The notes under the pieces were generated by a model. That model was not told the DNA's origin, made no database searches, and saw only the letters and a list, made by a program, of their open reading frames with translations. Of a DNA stretch of 64,000 nt, positions 34,156-42,126 are shown piece after piece. Each line of letters opens with the position of its first letter. The stretch's first letter is position 1. The position numbers and the translations under genes were made by a program. Source of the DNA: Pyrobaculum arsenaticum DSM 13514 (GTDB lineage: Archaea; Thermoproteota; Thermoprotei; Thermoproteales; Thermoproteaceae); assembly GCF_000016385.1 (NCBI RefSeq), contig NC_009376.1, positions 124,001-188,000 of the forward strand. Reading direction: 5' to 3'.

Positions 34156-34217
34156 GGGGGGCGGTCGGTGGATATATTAATCTATTGTCTTTAAAAGATT
34201 GGAGGGTGGGTTAGTCT

Positions 34218-34949
34218 ATGTACGTTGCCTCGCCGCCGCCTTCCGAGGCCGCCGGGCTTATCAATGCCGGAAAGAAGAGGGGTTTAGTCGTTGTTGTCGG
34301 CGTCTGTGAGGTTTCTTATTCGGGCAGGGCCGCGGCTTCGCTGGGACCCGGCCGCCGCCTTGTCATAATTAAAAGGGACGGTACCCTGCTGGTGCACGAG
34401 GCGGAGAAGGCTCAACCGCGTATCTGGAACCCGCCTGGGAGCTCCACTGCGGCGTATGTAGAGGAGGGGAGGCTTGTGGTTAAGAGTGTCAGGCAGAGGC
34501 CTTTTGAGATCGTTAGAGTTGTTTTCCACGCGGTGGATTTCGTGGCGGCTTTTGAAGTGAGCTCGACAGACTTGGTGCTTGTGGGTACTGAGAAGGACCT
34601 AGTAGAGGCGCTGGTGAGGAACCCCTCGTTTATTGAAGAGGGTCTGGAGATTGTGGGGGTTGAGGTCCCCGTGGAGGCGGGGCATGTAGACATCTTAGCC
34701 AGGGACAAGGAGGGCAGGTATGTAGTTATTGAAGTGAAGAGGGACTTGGCTACACACGAAGCGGTTTTCCAGCTTGCAAGGTATGTCGAAACGTACAAGA
34801 GGAAGGGCCACGCGGCTAGAGGGGTGCTGGTGGCAGGCGACATATCGGCATCGGCATATGAGTATTTGAAGAGGTTCGGTTTGCAGTTTGTAAAGGTTAA
34901 TCCGAGAGAATTGACAGTAGCAACGTATAAATCCACGACTGAGAAGTAA
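34218..34949 (+). CDS. nucS: Endonuclease NucS/EndoMS
   Basis: A protein of 243 residues. An N-terminal beta domain (VVVVGVCEVSYSGRAAASLG and LVIIKRDGTLLVHEAEKAQP) precedes the RecB-like nuclease core: EVPVEAGHVDILARDKEGRY and VIEVKRDLATHEAVFQLARY, giving the D-x(n)-E-x-K site, with a Q in motif QxxxY. NucS/EndoMS cuts mismatched or branched DNA and acts in MutS-independent mismatch repair. The C terminus ends YKSTTEK without an obvious PCNA-binding motif. ATG at 34218 is 24 nt below CTTTAAAAG. Confidence 0.92.
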   Translation: MYVASPPPSEAAGLINAGKKRGLVVVVGVCEVSYSGRAAASLGPGRRLVIIKRDGTLLVHEAEKAQPRIWNPPGSSTAAYVEEGRLVVKSVRQRPFEIVRVVFHAVDFVAAFEVSSTDLVLVGTEKDLVEALVRNPSFIEEGLEIVGVEVPVEAGHVDILARDKEGRYVVIEVKRDLATHEAVFQLARYVETYKRKGHAARGVLVAGDISASAYEYLKRFGLQFVKVNPRELTVATYKSTTEK

Positions 34950-35149
34950 GCTAATACTTCTTCGACGTGGAGGGTATCCAAATCTACTTGTACTTACAAT
35001 AGTATCTATTGTTATCATTTAAAATCTTTATTATTAATATTTCTTAGTTTTTAGTAATATTACAACTTTGTATAGTTTTATTTTTTCGATAGGAAAAGTA
35101 ATATCTTAAAATTGCATGTTGTTTTTTAAATACGTATACGTATACATTC
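34950..35149. other. AT-rich intergenic region with inverted repeats
   Basis: This is one of the most AT-rich stretches of the window. It contains ACAATAG-TAT-CTATTGT, a perfect 7-3-7 inverted repeat (34996-35012), T-rich runs, and ATACGTATACGTAT, a 14-bp palindrome (35130-35143) overlapping the TATA-like TTTAAATA before the next gene. I see no RNA gene or coding frame. Confidence 0.5.
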
Positions 35150-35374
35150 GTGTATAGAGTACTGGTTAACCGGGACCAGGGAAGGATTCTCGTGACAGGA
35201 AAGGACAGAGACTTAAAGCTTTTGGAGGAGGGGTGGGAGCTTGTTTTTGAGTCCTTTGAGTGGGATGAGGCTTTTGACTTCGCCTTGGAGATGGCAGACG
35301 AAGAGATCGTAGAGTGGTATTTTGACGAGGAGGTCAAAAAGAGATTTGCAAAGGGGCTATCTATAGCCGCTTAG
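35150..35374 (+). CDS. Small acidic hypothetical protein
   Basis: A protein of 74 residues, strongly acidic (WELVFESFEWDEAFDFALEM, then DEEIVEWYFDEEVKKRF). Not recognised. The start is GTG at 35150, 21 nt after the centre of TTTAAATA, with a 14-bp palindrome between box and start. Its last 18 nt overlap the convergent aminotransferase gene. Confidence 0.6.
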   Translation: MYRVLVNRDQGRILVTGKDRDLKLLEEGWELVFESFEWDEAFDFALEMADEEIVEWYFDEEVKKRFAKGLSIAA

Positions 35375-36703
35375 AATATCGGTAATAATAGCGGTTGCTC
35401 TCAGCGCCATATCGCGGGGGATTACCAGCGGCGGTGCGACTCTTATCGTAGATAGCCCAGCGCCTATAACCGCGACGCCGCGTTTAAACGCCTTCGTTAA
35501 AACCTCGTCTAAGTACTTGGCCGGCTTTTTCTTCTCGTCTAGCAACTCGACGCCTATCATTAAGCCGAGGCCCCTAACGTCGTGCCTATCGCCGAGCTCG
35601 TCCCTGAAGAATTTTTTCAGCTCCTCCCCGAGCAACTCGGCGTGGTGGAGTAGCTCTTCTTCCTCTATGACTTCTAGCGAGGCGAGGGCGGCGGCCGCGG
35701 CTACTGGGTTCCCGCCAAAGGTGTTGGCGTGTGCCCCCCTCGGGAGGGACATAACCTCGGCTTTGCCTATAATGGCGCCGAGGGGTAGCCCCGCGGCTAT
35801 GGCCTTGGCCGTGGCTATTAAATCAGGCTCCACGCCGAAGTGCTCAATGGCGAACCACCTCCCAGTCCTGCCGAATCCTGTCTGCACCTCGTCAACGGCG
35901 AAGAGTATGCCGTGCTCCTTGGTGATCTTCCTAAGCCCCTGCACGAAGTTCTTCGGGGGCACCACGTAGCCGCCCTCGCCCTGCACGGGCTCCATTATCA
36001 CCAGCGCTACTTCAGAGGGGTCGACGAGCCGGCGGAATATCCAGTCTTCTAGAAACCCTAGGGCGTACTCGCCGCACTCCTCAGCTGTGGAGGCTTTGAA
36101 GGGGCAGTGCACGGGGTGGGGGAAGGGCGCGTGGATTATTCCCGGCACTAGGGGGGAGAAGTGGCGCCTGTGTACTGTCTTTGAGGCTGATAGGCTCATC
36201 GATCCGTAGGTCCGCCCGTGGAAGGCGCCGAGGAACGCGATGACGTAGGGCCTCTGGCCCTTGAAGTAGCCTCTGGCGATCTTCAAGACGCCTTCAATAG
36301 ACTCGGTGCCGCTGTTGGTAAAGAAGACCTTCTTCCTCCCCGAGATGGGCGCGATGGAGACAAGCCTCTCGGCCAGCCTCACCGCTACCTCGTAGTAGAA
36401 GTCGGTTAGGGAGTAGTGGAGGAAGAGCTCTGCTTGTTTTTTAATGGCGTCGACGACTTTGGGGTGGGCATGTCCTACGTTAGTCACGGCGATGCCCGCG
36501 TTGAAGTCTATGTAGAGGTTTCCGTCGACGTCCTCGACCACTGGGCCGTAGCCTCTGGCAATAACGAGTGGGTACCACCTGGCGAATGATTGCATTAACA
36601 CCTCTTCGTCTCGTTTTACTATTTCACGTGCTTTGGGCCCGGGCGGCTCTACTCTTATTTGCGGCACTTTGTCCGGGTCGATGGGCCAATGCCATTTGGG
36701 CAT
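35357..36703 (-). CDS. Class III aminotransferase (4-aminobutyrate/ornithine type)
   Basis: A protein of 448 residues. YIDFNAGIAVTNVGHAHPKV, FFTNSGTESIEGVLKIARGY, FLGAFHGRTYGSMSLSASK, VIMEPVQGEGGYVVPPKNFV and FAVDEVQTGFGRTGRWFAIE are class III motifs; the PLP lysine is in IATAKAIAAGLPLGAI. It transfers an omega-amino group to 2-oxoglutarate; GABA, ornithine and acetyl-lysine cannot be separated by eye. ATG at 36703 is about 24 nt below TTTTTATATATAG. Monocistronic. Confidence 0.9.
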   Translation of the reverse strand: MPKWHWPIDPDKVPQIRVEPPGPKAREIVKRDEEVLMQSFARWYPLVIARGYGPVVEDVDGNLYIDFNAGIAVTNVGHAHPKVVDAIKKQAELFLHYSLTDFYYEVAVRLAERLVSIAPISGRKKVFFTNSGTESIEGVLKIARGYFKGQRPYVIAFLGAFHGRTYGSMSLSASKTVHRRHFSPLVPGIIHAPFPHPVHCPFKASTAEECGEYALGFLEDWIFRRLVDPSEVALVIMEPVQGEGGYVVPPKNFVQGLRKITKEHGILFAVDEVQTGFGRTGRWFAIEHFGVEPDLIATAKAIAAGLPLGAIIGKAEVMSLPRGAHANTFGGNPVAAAAALASLEVIEEEELLHHAELLGEELKKFFRDELGDRHDVRGLGLMIGVELLDEKKKPAKYLDEVLTKAFKRGVAVIGAGLSTIRVAPPLVIPRDMALRATAIITDILSGYR

Positions 36704-36763
36704 ATAGTCTAAATTGCCCTATATATAAAAATACAACGCTATAAGGCGAGAGCAGAGCGCCAA

Positions 36764-36820
36764 GATATCAGCTGGCTCCTAAATCTTCATGAAATCGGAA
36801 ACCCAGCCGTCATCATGTAT
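36764..36820 (-). ncRNA. Box C/D sRNA
   Basis: On the minus strand: box C ATGATGA (36816-36810), 11-nt guide CGGCTGGGTTT, box D' CCGA (36798-36795), 4-nt spacer TTTC, box C' ATGAAGA (36790-36784), 12-nt guide TTTAGGAGCCAG, box D CTGA (36771-36768). Upstream CTTTATAAATAG (36843-36832) is a TATA box at the right distance. Targets were not identified. It occupies the gap between the sufC and aminotransferase genes, all on one strand. Confidence 0.85.
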
Positions 36821-36877
36821 GCGTGTATTTATCTATTTATAAAGACGATGGGTCTCTTCCAGCGTCTTGGGGCCAGC

Positions 36878-37636
36878 TTATAGTTCTTGGCGTATTTCTT
36901 CAAAGTAGCTCTTGTATCCTATTTCCTCGATTTTCTTTATGATGTTTTCGTCGCCTTGTAGGACGATTCTCCCGTCGGCCATGACATATACTCTTGTTGG
37001 CTTGATGAACTTCAGTACCCTGGCGTAGTGGGTGGAGAGCAATACGCCGCTTCCTGATGCGCTTAGTCTTGACACCGCTTTGCCCACCGCGGCGATTCCG
37101 TCTACGTCGAGGCCGGAGTCGGGCTCGTCTAGTATGACGAATTTTGGGTTTAAGAGGAGGGCTTGTAGAACTTCGGCGCGTTTAAACTCGCCGCCACTGA
37201 AGCCGGCGCCTACGCCCCTGTTGAACACCTCAGGCTTGAGGCCCAGCTCGGCCGCCAGCTTCTGGGCCTGGGCTAGCACCTGCGGGTTTGGGTCTGTCAG
37301 CTTCTTCCCAGCCCTGATGTTCAGCATGGCTTGTAGCAGGAAGGCGAACCTCACCTCGGGAACCGCTACGGGGGACTGGAAGCCGACGAATATGCCTTTT
37401 GCGAATCGCTCCTCGGGGGCGAGGTCTCTTATTGACTCGCCGTCTAGGAGGATGTCGCCGTCTAAGATTTCGTATTTGGGATTGCCTGCTATCGCTTGGA
37501 AGAGCGTCGACTTGCCGCTGCCGTTGGGCCCCATCAGCACTACGGTTTCTCCGCTGGAGACCGACAGCGTGACTCCTTTGAGGATCTCCCGGCCTCCCAC
37601 CGCCACTCTCAAGTTTCTGATCTCGAGCATGTGCAT
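36878..37636 (-). CDS. sufC: Fe-S cluster assembly ATPase SufC
   Basis: About 252 residues. Walker A is VVLMGPNGSGKSTLFQAIAG; FVGFQSPVAVPEVRF is the SufC-type Q-loop region; GAGFSGGEFKRAEVLQALLL the ABC signature; FVILDEPDSGLDVDGIAAVG Walker B; LSTHYARVLKFI the H-loop. SufC powers the SufBCD scaffold. No sufB or sufD is adjacent here, which is unusual. ATG at 37636 is 24 nt below CTTTTAAC; another in-frame ATG is at 37630. Confidence 0.92.
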   Translation of the reverse strand: MHMLEIRNLRVAVGGREILKGVTLSVSSGETVVLMGPNGSGKSTLFQAIAGNPKYEILDGDILLDGESIRDLAPEERFAKGIFVGFQSPVAVPEVRFAFLLQAMLNIRAGKKLTDPNPQVLAQAQKLAAELGLKPEVFNRGVGAGFSGGEFKRAEVLQALLLNPKFVILDEPDSGLDVDGIAAVGKAVSRLSASGSGVLLSTHYARVLKFIKPTRVYVMADGRIVLQGDENIIKKIEEIGYKSYFEEIRQEL

Positions 37637-37770
37637 AGGAGAGCTCCGAAATGTGGTTAAAAGTATGTGCCTCGTAAGCCGCTTTTCGACGGGCAGTATG
37701 CCAGTGGGTGTCCATAAGTTGCGCCTCACTTGTGGCTATGTAATTTAAAAATGGGTCGAAACAGGGAGGC

Positions 37771-38034
37771 ATGGACAAGTTCGATGTGGCGGTGGGGCTG
37801 GCCGTCTTGGTATTTGTATCGCTGATGCTCCACGGGTTTTGGAGCGTGGTATACAACGGCGCCGTCTGCGGCGTGTTGTTGGGATATGCCCTGCTTGGGG
37901 TGGTGGCCGGCGGCGCCCTTCTGCTGGGTAGGTGGTACAAGCAACTGGAGACGGTAGGAATAGGCTTGGCTCTGCTCTACCTTTTAGCTATGTGGATTTC
38001 GTTTCTAAGCCCCGGCACTCTGCAGTACTGCTAA
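37771..38034 (+). CDS. Small three-helix membrane protein
   Basis: A protein of 87 residues with three hydrophobic helices: VGLAVLVFVSLMLHGF, AVCGVLLGYALLGVVAGGAL and GIGLALLYLLAMWISFL. Not recognised. ATG at 37771 is 24 nt below AATTTAAAAA. The next gene begins 31 nt downstream with its own TATA box. Confidence 0.65.
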   Translation: MDKFDVAVGLAVLVFVSLMLHGFWSVVYNGAVCGVLLGYALLGVVAGGALLLGRWYKQLETVGIGLALLYLLAMWISFLSPGTLQYC

Positions 38035-38065
38035 AGTTTTTAAACTGAGGATAAGAGTGCAGGTA

Positions 38066-38617
38066 ATGCCGACAGATTCTAGTCGCAGGAAGAAGCGAAG
38101 GAGGATATTCTTCATAGCCCTTGCCGCGCTTATCTTTGCAGAGACTGGGTACATATTGGGAATAACGGGCTTAATATACCCACTACTAGCCGCGCTTGGC
38201 TGGGGCCGCACGGCCTCGGCGGCATTCAGCGATGTCCTCGCCGTTTCTCAAAGCTATGTCTTCTACAATGGCACTATCAAAGGCCCCCTATCGCCGGATA
38301 AGTATAACGACGCTTACGTGTACGTAATTAGCTATGCCCCAGGTGTGGTGCTTCCGCAAAACTTGGCAACGCTAATAGCGCTGGACGCCGCCGAGAAGCC
38401 TGTATACGTCTTGCCTGTGTCTCAATACAGAACGCCGATAAATCCCGAGGACTTTGTCGACGTTTTGCCGGACAACGCGAAGTACCCGGTTATTCTACTG
38501 GTGTATCCGCCAGATAAGGCAACCGCGGTGAGTGCGTGGGTAAGTAAAGTGGCAGGACAAGTGAATGTCAGGCTAGAGCTTAGGGGGGATGTTGTTAAGA
38601 GTACGCGGCAGATCTAG
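38066..38617 (+). CDS. Membrane-anchored protein, unrecognised
   Basis: A protein of 183 residues. A basic start (SSRRKKRRR) and one hydrophobic helix (IFFIALAALIFAETGYILGI) anchor a C-terminal domain of about 130 residues, ending in VNVRLELRGDVVKSTRQI. The positive-inside rule places the domain outside the cell. Not recognised. ATG at 38066 is 25 nt below GTTTTTAAAC. Confidence 0.65.
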   Translation: MPTDSSRRKKRRRIFFIALAALIFAETGYILGITGLIYPLLAALGWGRTASAAFSDVLAVSQSYVFYNGTIKGPLSPDKYNDAYVYVISYAPGVVLPQNLATLIALDAAEKPVYVLPVSQYRTPINPEDFVDVLPDNAKYPVILLVYPPDKATAVSAWVSKVAGQVNVRLELRGDVVKSTRQI

Positions 38618-38659
38618 CTTTTGACTTGAAATATAATCTCACGTCTAAGTCTGTTGATC

Positions 38660-39388
38660 TCATCTTGTTAGTGTGGGCTCCACGACGGTGCAGGTGCGGG
38701 GCTTTTCATCGTTGAGTATTAGCCGTAGCGCCTCCCTATCTGTAATGGAGCAGTAGTACACAGGCACGCCGAGCTTTGCTATTTCTAGCCCCGCCTCCAC
38801 CTTTTTCCTTATCCCGCCGGTTACGTCGACGCCGGCTGTGCCCTCCACGTCCAGATCCTCTGTTATCCTCTCGATCTTCCTCGCGCCGGGAGCCCCCGGA
38901 GGCGCGGTGTATATGCCGTCGGTGTCCATAAGGAACACCACCGCCTTTGGATTGAACAGCTTTGCGAGCTCCACGGCTATGTCGTCTCCGCTGATGACTG
39001 TGTACCCCTCGTCAGAGGGCACGATATCGCCATGGAGGAGGGGGTAGAGGCCGTGGGTGATGGCGTGGCGGATCACCTCTGGCCTTGCCAGCGTCCTTCC
39101 CCAGAACACGTCGCTGGGCTCCACGGGCATGGCCGCCACGCCGGCTGAGGCTAACTCGTCCACTACATACGACGTCAGTCTTCTGAGGGCTGCTTTGGTT
39201 AGGGCGATGCCGAGTGGGGTGAGGCCGAAGGCCTTGACGTGTGGATGGGCGAATGAGCCAGCGCCGTGTATCAGAGCCGCTGGGCGCCCCCTCAGCTCGG
39301 TTGCCGCCGCGGCGATGCGCCCAGGCCTATATGTGTGGGGCTTCGTCTTGTCGGTGATGGCGCTACCTCCGAATTTGATTATGTGCAT
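38660..39388 (-). CDS. ipk: Isopentenyl phosphate kinase
   Basis: A protein of 242 residues, amino acid kinase fold. HIIKFGGSAITDK opens the ATP site; ALIHGAGSFAHPHVKAFGLT contains the substrate histidine typical of IPK; LLHGDIVPSDEGYTVISGDD and VDVTGGIRKKVEAGLEIAKL follow. It makes isopentenyl diphosphate from isopentenyl phosphate in the archaeal alternative mevalonate pathway. The start ATG shares one base with the prenyl synthase stop (TGATG), so translation is coupled. Confidence 0.93.
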   Translation of the reverse strand: MHIIKFGGSAITDKTKPHTYRPGRIAAAATELRGRPAALIHGAGSFAHPHVKAFGLTPLGIALTKAALRRLTSYVVDELASAGVAAMPVEPSDVFWGRTLARPEVIRHAITHGLYPLLHGDIVPSDEGYTVISGDDIAVELAKLFNPKAVVFLMDTDGIYTAPPGAPGARKIERITEDLDVEGTAGVDVTGGIRKKVEAGLEIAKLGVPVYYCSITDREALRLILNDEKPRTCTVVEPTLTR

Positions 39389-40392
39389 CAGTACTGTCTC
39401 TTTAGTATGAAGTTTAGCAAGTCTCTCAGCGTCTTGTTGTTTGGGATTTTGGCCAAGTGGCGCTCGGCCTCCTCTCTGTAGCGGTCGGCGAGGCGGAGGG
39501 CCTCCTCCTTGGCTTTGGCCTCGTCGAGTATCTCCACGGCTTCTTTCACCTCGGCATCTCTCATACTGTCTATTCTGAGAATTGACAGTAGCCTCTCCCT
39601 CTTGTGGGGCGGTAGCTTGGAGAGGGCTATTGCCACAACGGCGTTGCCCCGCTTGTGCTCCTTTATGTCCTTGCCTATCTCCTTGCCGAATTTCTTGGGA
39701 TCACCGTATATGTCCAACACGTCGTCGATTATCTGGAAGGCTATTCCCGCGTTTAGGCCGAAGTTCCAAGCGGCTTCTGCAAGGTCGCCGTCGTCGCTTA
39801 CTGACAGAACCCCCCACTTAGCCGCGGCCGCAATCAACACGCCGGTTTTCAAAGACACCATCTTGACGTAGTCGTCCAGCGTCACCTCCTTCCACCTGGC
39901 CTTGGCGAAGTAGGGGTCGCTCCTGCCGGCGCATTCGAAGAGGATGTCTAGCCTCTCCCCCTCGTCTATTGCCTTTATCACCTTGGCCACCTCCCTGGCG
40001 AATACCAGCGGCTTAGGCGTCTCCAGCACGGCCTCCTCTATCGCCTCCCTGTACCAAATGCCTATTAGGATGGCGGCGTTGTCGCCAAAGGCCTTCCGCA
40101 CTGTGGGCATTCCCCTCCTGACATCTCCCCTGTCAATAATGTCGTCGTAGATGAGGGAGTAGTTGTGGATAAGCTCCACGATAGCCGCCGCGGGGAGGGC
40201 GGGCTCCCACCTCCCCGACACCGCCTCCGCAGTGGCGAGGGTAAGGAGGGGCCTAAGCCTCTTTCCGCCTGTCTTTAACTGGTAGAGCACCGCCTCGTGG
40301 AAGTCGTCTGCTAGATCTATGGCGAGGTAGCGCTCCAAAGCCTTTTCTATTTCCTGGCCGTATTTGGCGTGTAGGGCCGTTAAGACGTCCAT
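39388..40392 (-). CDS. Geranylgeranyl diphosphate synthase (prenyltransferase)
   Basis: About 334 residues. Conserved segments are LKTGGKRLRPLLTLATAEAV, first aspartate-rich motif SLIYDDIIDRGDVRRGMPTV (DDxxD), and second FQIIDDVLDIYGDPKKFGKE. Residues before the first DDxxD (IVELIHNYS) favour a long-chain C20 product for archaeal lipids. It uses the IPP made by the coupled IPK. ATG at 40392 lies about 20 nt from a palindromic AATATATATT shared with the divergent DUF92 gene. Confidence 0.92.
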   Translation of the reverse strand: MDVLTALHAKYGQEIEKALERYLAIDLADDFHEAVLYQLKTGGKRLRPLLTLATAEAVSGRWEPALPAAAIVELIHNYSLIYDDIIDRGDVRRGMPTVRKAFGDNAAILIGIWYREAIEEAVLETPKPLVFAREVAKVIKAIDEGERLDILFECAGRSDPYFAKARWKEVTLDDYVKMVSLKTGVLIAAAAKWGVLSVSDDGDLAEAAWNFGLNAGIAFQIIDDVLDIYGDPKKFGKEIGKDIKEHKRGNAVVAIALSKLPPHKRERLLSILRIDSMRDAEVKEAVEILDEAKAKEEALRLADRYREEAERHLAKIPNNKTLRDLLNFILKRQY

Positions 40393-40405
40393 GACGCTGG
40401 AAACC

Positions 40406-40415
40406 AATATATATT
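40406..40415. promoter_or_regulatory. Shared palindromic TATA box, prenyl synthase and DUF92 genes
   Basis: AATATATATT is a perfect 10-bp palindrome. Its centre is 18.5 nt from the leftward ATG at 40392 and 22.5 nt from the rightward ATG at 40433. Confidence 0.55.
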
Positions 40416-40432
40416 AAAGCAGTAGCCCTGCT

Positions 40433-41173
40433 ATGGATCTCTACCTCTTTATCGTTCCGTCTATCGTTGCTCTCGCCGCCGTTGCTTTAAAGAAGAGCTA
40501 CCTAACCTTGAGGGGCGCCACCTCCGCCGTCTTCGTCGGCTCGGCGGTTGCGGTGGCCGACGTTAGGCTCTTCGCGCTCCTCGCCGTTTTTTTCATAACC
40601 TCATCCGCCTTCACGAAGTTGAGGGGGGAGTGGAAGAGGAGGATGGGGCTCAAGGACGTCTCGGGGCGTTCTCTCAGGCAGGTAGTGGGGGTAGGGGCGC
40701 CTATTGCCCTCTTCGCCGTTCTCTACATAGCGACTGGAGATCCGAAAATGGTGGGGGCCGCCGCCACGGCGGTGGCAGTGGCGACGGCGGATACGTGGGC
40801 CAGCGAGATAGGCGTCGCGTATGGCGGGGTTCCGAGACACGTCTTAGCTCCGTGGCGGCGCCTGCCCCCGGGGGTCTCCGGCGGCGTTACCCCCATAGGC
40901 GTGGCGGCCTCTGCCCTAGGCGCGGCGTTTATAGCTATTCTCTCCGCGGTGTTGGGCGTGGCAAAGGCGCCGATCCTCGTGGCATTGCTCGGGTACTTGG
41001 GCGAGCTTCTAGACAGCGTGTTAGGGGCTACGCTTCAGATTAAGTACCTGTGTAAAGATACGGTCACGGAGGCGCCGGCCACGGGCTGTGTAAAACGCGG
41101 ATTCCTGACAAACGAGTCCGTAAACCTGATCTCCGGGCTCGTAATGGGCTTTGTATATACGCTTCTCTCCTAA
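40433..41173 (+). CDS. DUF92 integral membrane protein
   Basis: A protein of 246 residues with six to seven hydrophobic segments. LTLRGATSAVFVGSAVAVAD, ATADTWASEIGVAYGG, PGVSGGVTPIGVAASALGAA and LLDSVLGATLQIKYLC are DUF92/TMEM19 family signatures. Plant VTE6 of this family phosphorylates phytyl phosphate, so a prenyl-phosphate kinase role is conceivable next to IPK and prenyl synthase; that is inference. It is divergent from the prenyl synthase through one TATA palindrome. Confidence 0.85.
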   Translation: MDLYLFIVPSIVALAAVALKKSYLTLRGATSAVFVGSAVAVADVRLFALLAVFFITSSAFTKLRGEWKRRMGLKDVSGRSLRQVVGVGAPIALFAVLYIATGDPKMVGAAATAVAVATADTWASEIGVAYGGVPRHVLAPWRRLPPGVSGGVTPIGVAASALGAAFIAILSAVLGVAKAPILVALLGYLGELLDSVLGATLQIKYLCKDTVTEAPATGCVKRGFLTNESVNLISGLVMGFVYTLLS

Positions 41174-41283
41174 AAGGGGTCGTACGCGGTTTCGTAGGAC
41201 GCCCTAGCTCAAGTCTTTGCGACCTACTTAACGTGCCTGTGTCGCCCTAATTGTATAAATAACCAGTATGGCTTAGATAGGTA

Positions 41284-41694
41284 GTGAGAGTTCACGTGGA
41301 GGAGTTTCAGGTCAAGACCCGCGCCCAAGAGGAGATTGTGGTGATAACGTCTCAGGTAGAACAGGCAGTGGAGCGAAGCGGTGTGAAGAATGGTATTGTA
41401 CTTGTCTACGCCCCGCACGCCACTGCGATAATTACGGCAAACGAAAACGAGCCTAGGCTTAGGGAGGATGTATTAGGGAAAATACGCACGCTGTTTCCAA
41501 GAGGCGCCGGCTATAAACACGACGAGATCGACGACAACGCAAACGCGCATCTGGCAAATATATTTCTCGGCTTTCACATAGTGATGCCTGTGGTGGGCGG
41601 CAAGATTAGGAGGGGGACTTGGCAGGAGGTGATGCTTATAGAAATGGATGGCCCCCGCACCCGCCACATCGTGGTGATTGTGCTCGGCGAATAA
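41284..41694 (+). CDS. YjbQ/UPF0047 family protein
   Basis: A protein of 136 residues. VLVYAPHATAIITANENEP and HLANIFLGFHIVMPVVGGKI followed by GTWQEVMLIEMDGPRTRHIV are the UPF0047 (YjbQ) signature, with conserved histidines. Some members have weak thiamine-phosphate synthase activity, and a thiL gene lies 430 nt downstream. GTG at 41284 is 25 nt below GTATAAATAA. Confidence 0.88.
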   Translation: MRVHVEEFQVKTRAQEEIVVITSQVEQAVERSGVKNGIVLVYAPHATAIITANENEPRLREDVLGKIRTLFPRGAGYKHDEIDDNANAHLANIFLGFHIVMPVVGGKIRRGTWQEVMLIEMDGPRTRHIVVIVLGE

Positions 41695-41743
41695 AAAATC
41701 CACGTCCATTACAGGTATATTTCAGGACACGGTATATTACAGT

Positions 41744-42124
41744 ATGGTGAATATAAGCCGAGGGCTTAAATTTCTCCGAGGGGAAAAACTCATGAATCTG
41801 CGCTTTAATCTGTCTGACTTCAAGTCGGTCCTCAAGACGGTATACCTCGGCATGCAGAAGATCGTATCCGAGGCCAGGGGGTCATGTGTGTCGTTCACGC
41901 CCCGCAAGGTCCTCGAATTCGGGGGCGTGGACACCACGGCGCCGGTAGCGCTGACTCTAGTCAAGCACATCTTGGAAAAGCTAGTAGAGGCGGGGTACCT
42001 CCAGAGAGACGACTCAAGGGCCAGGACTAGGTATATACTATGTAGGTACTCTCCGCTGTGGGAGAAGCTCAGGAACAAGGAGGCAGAGGCACTTCAGCTA
42101 ATGGAGGTGGCCACCGCGGAGTAG
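41744..42124 (+). CDS. Winged-helix-like small protein
   Basis: Up to 126 residues. The central part, from FTPRKVLEFGGVDTTAPVAL to LEKLVEAGYLQRDDSRART, looks like a winged helix with a C-terminal basic wing. It could bind DNA or RNA; no family assigned. Two start sites are each preceded by a TATA box at the right distance: ATG at 41744 (TATATTT, 25 nt) and ATG at 41792 (CTTAAATTT, 23 nt), the latter giving MNLRFNLSDF. Followed after 2 nt by thiL. Confidence 0.65.
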   Translation: MVNISRGLKFLRGEKLMNLRFNLSDFKSVLKTVYLGMQKIVSEARGSCVSFTPRKVLEFGGVDTTAPVALTLVKHILEKLVEAGYLQRDDSRARTRYILCRYSPLWEKLRNKEAEALQLMEVATAE

Positions 42125-42126
42125 GG

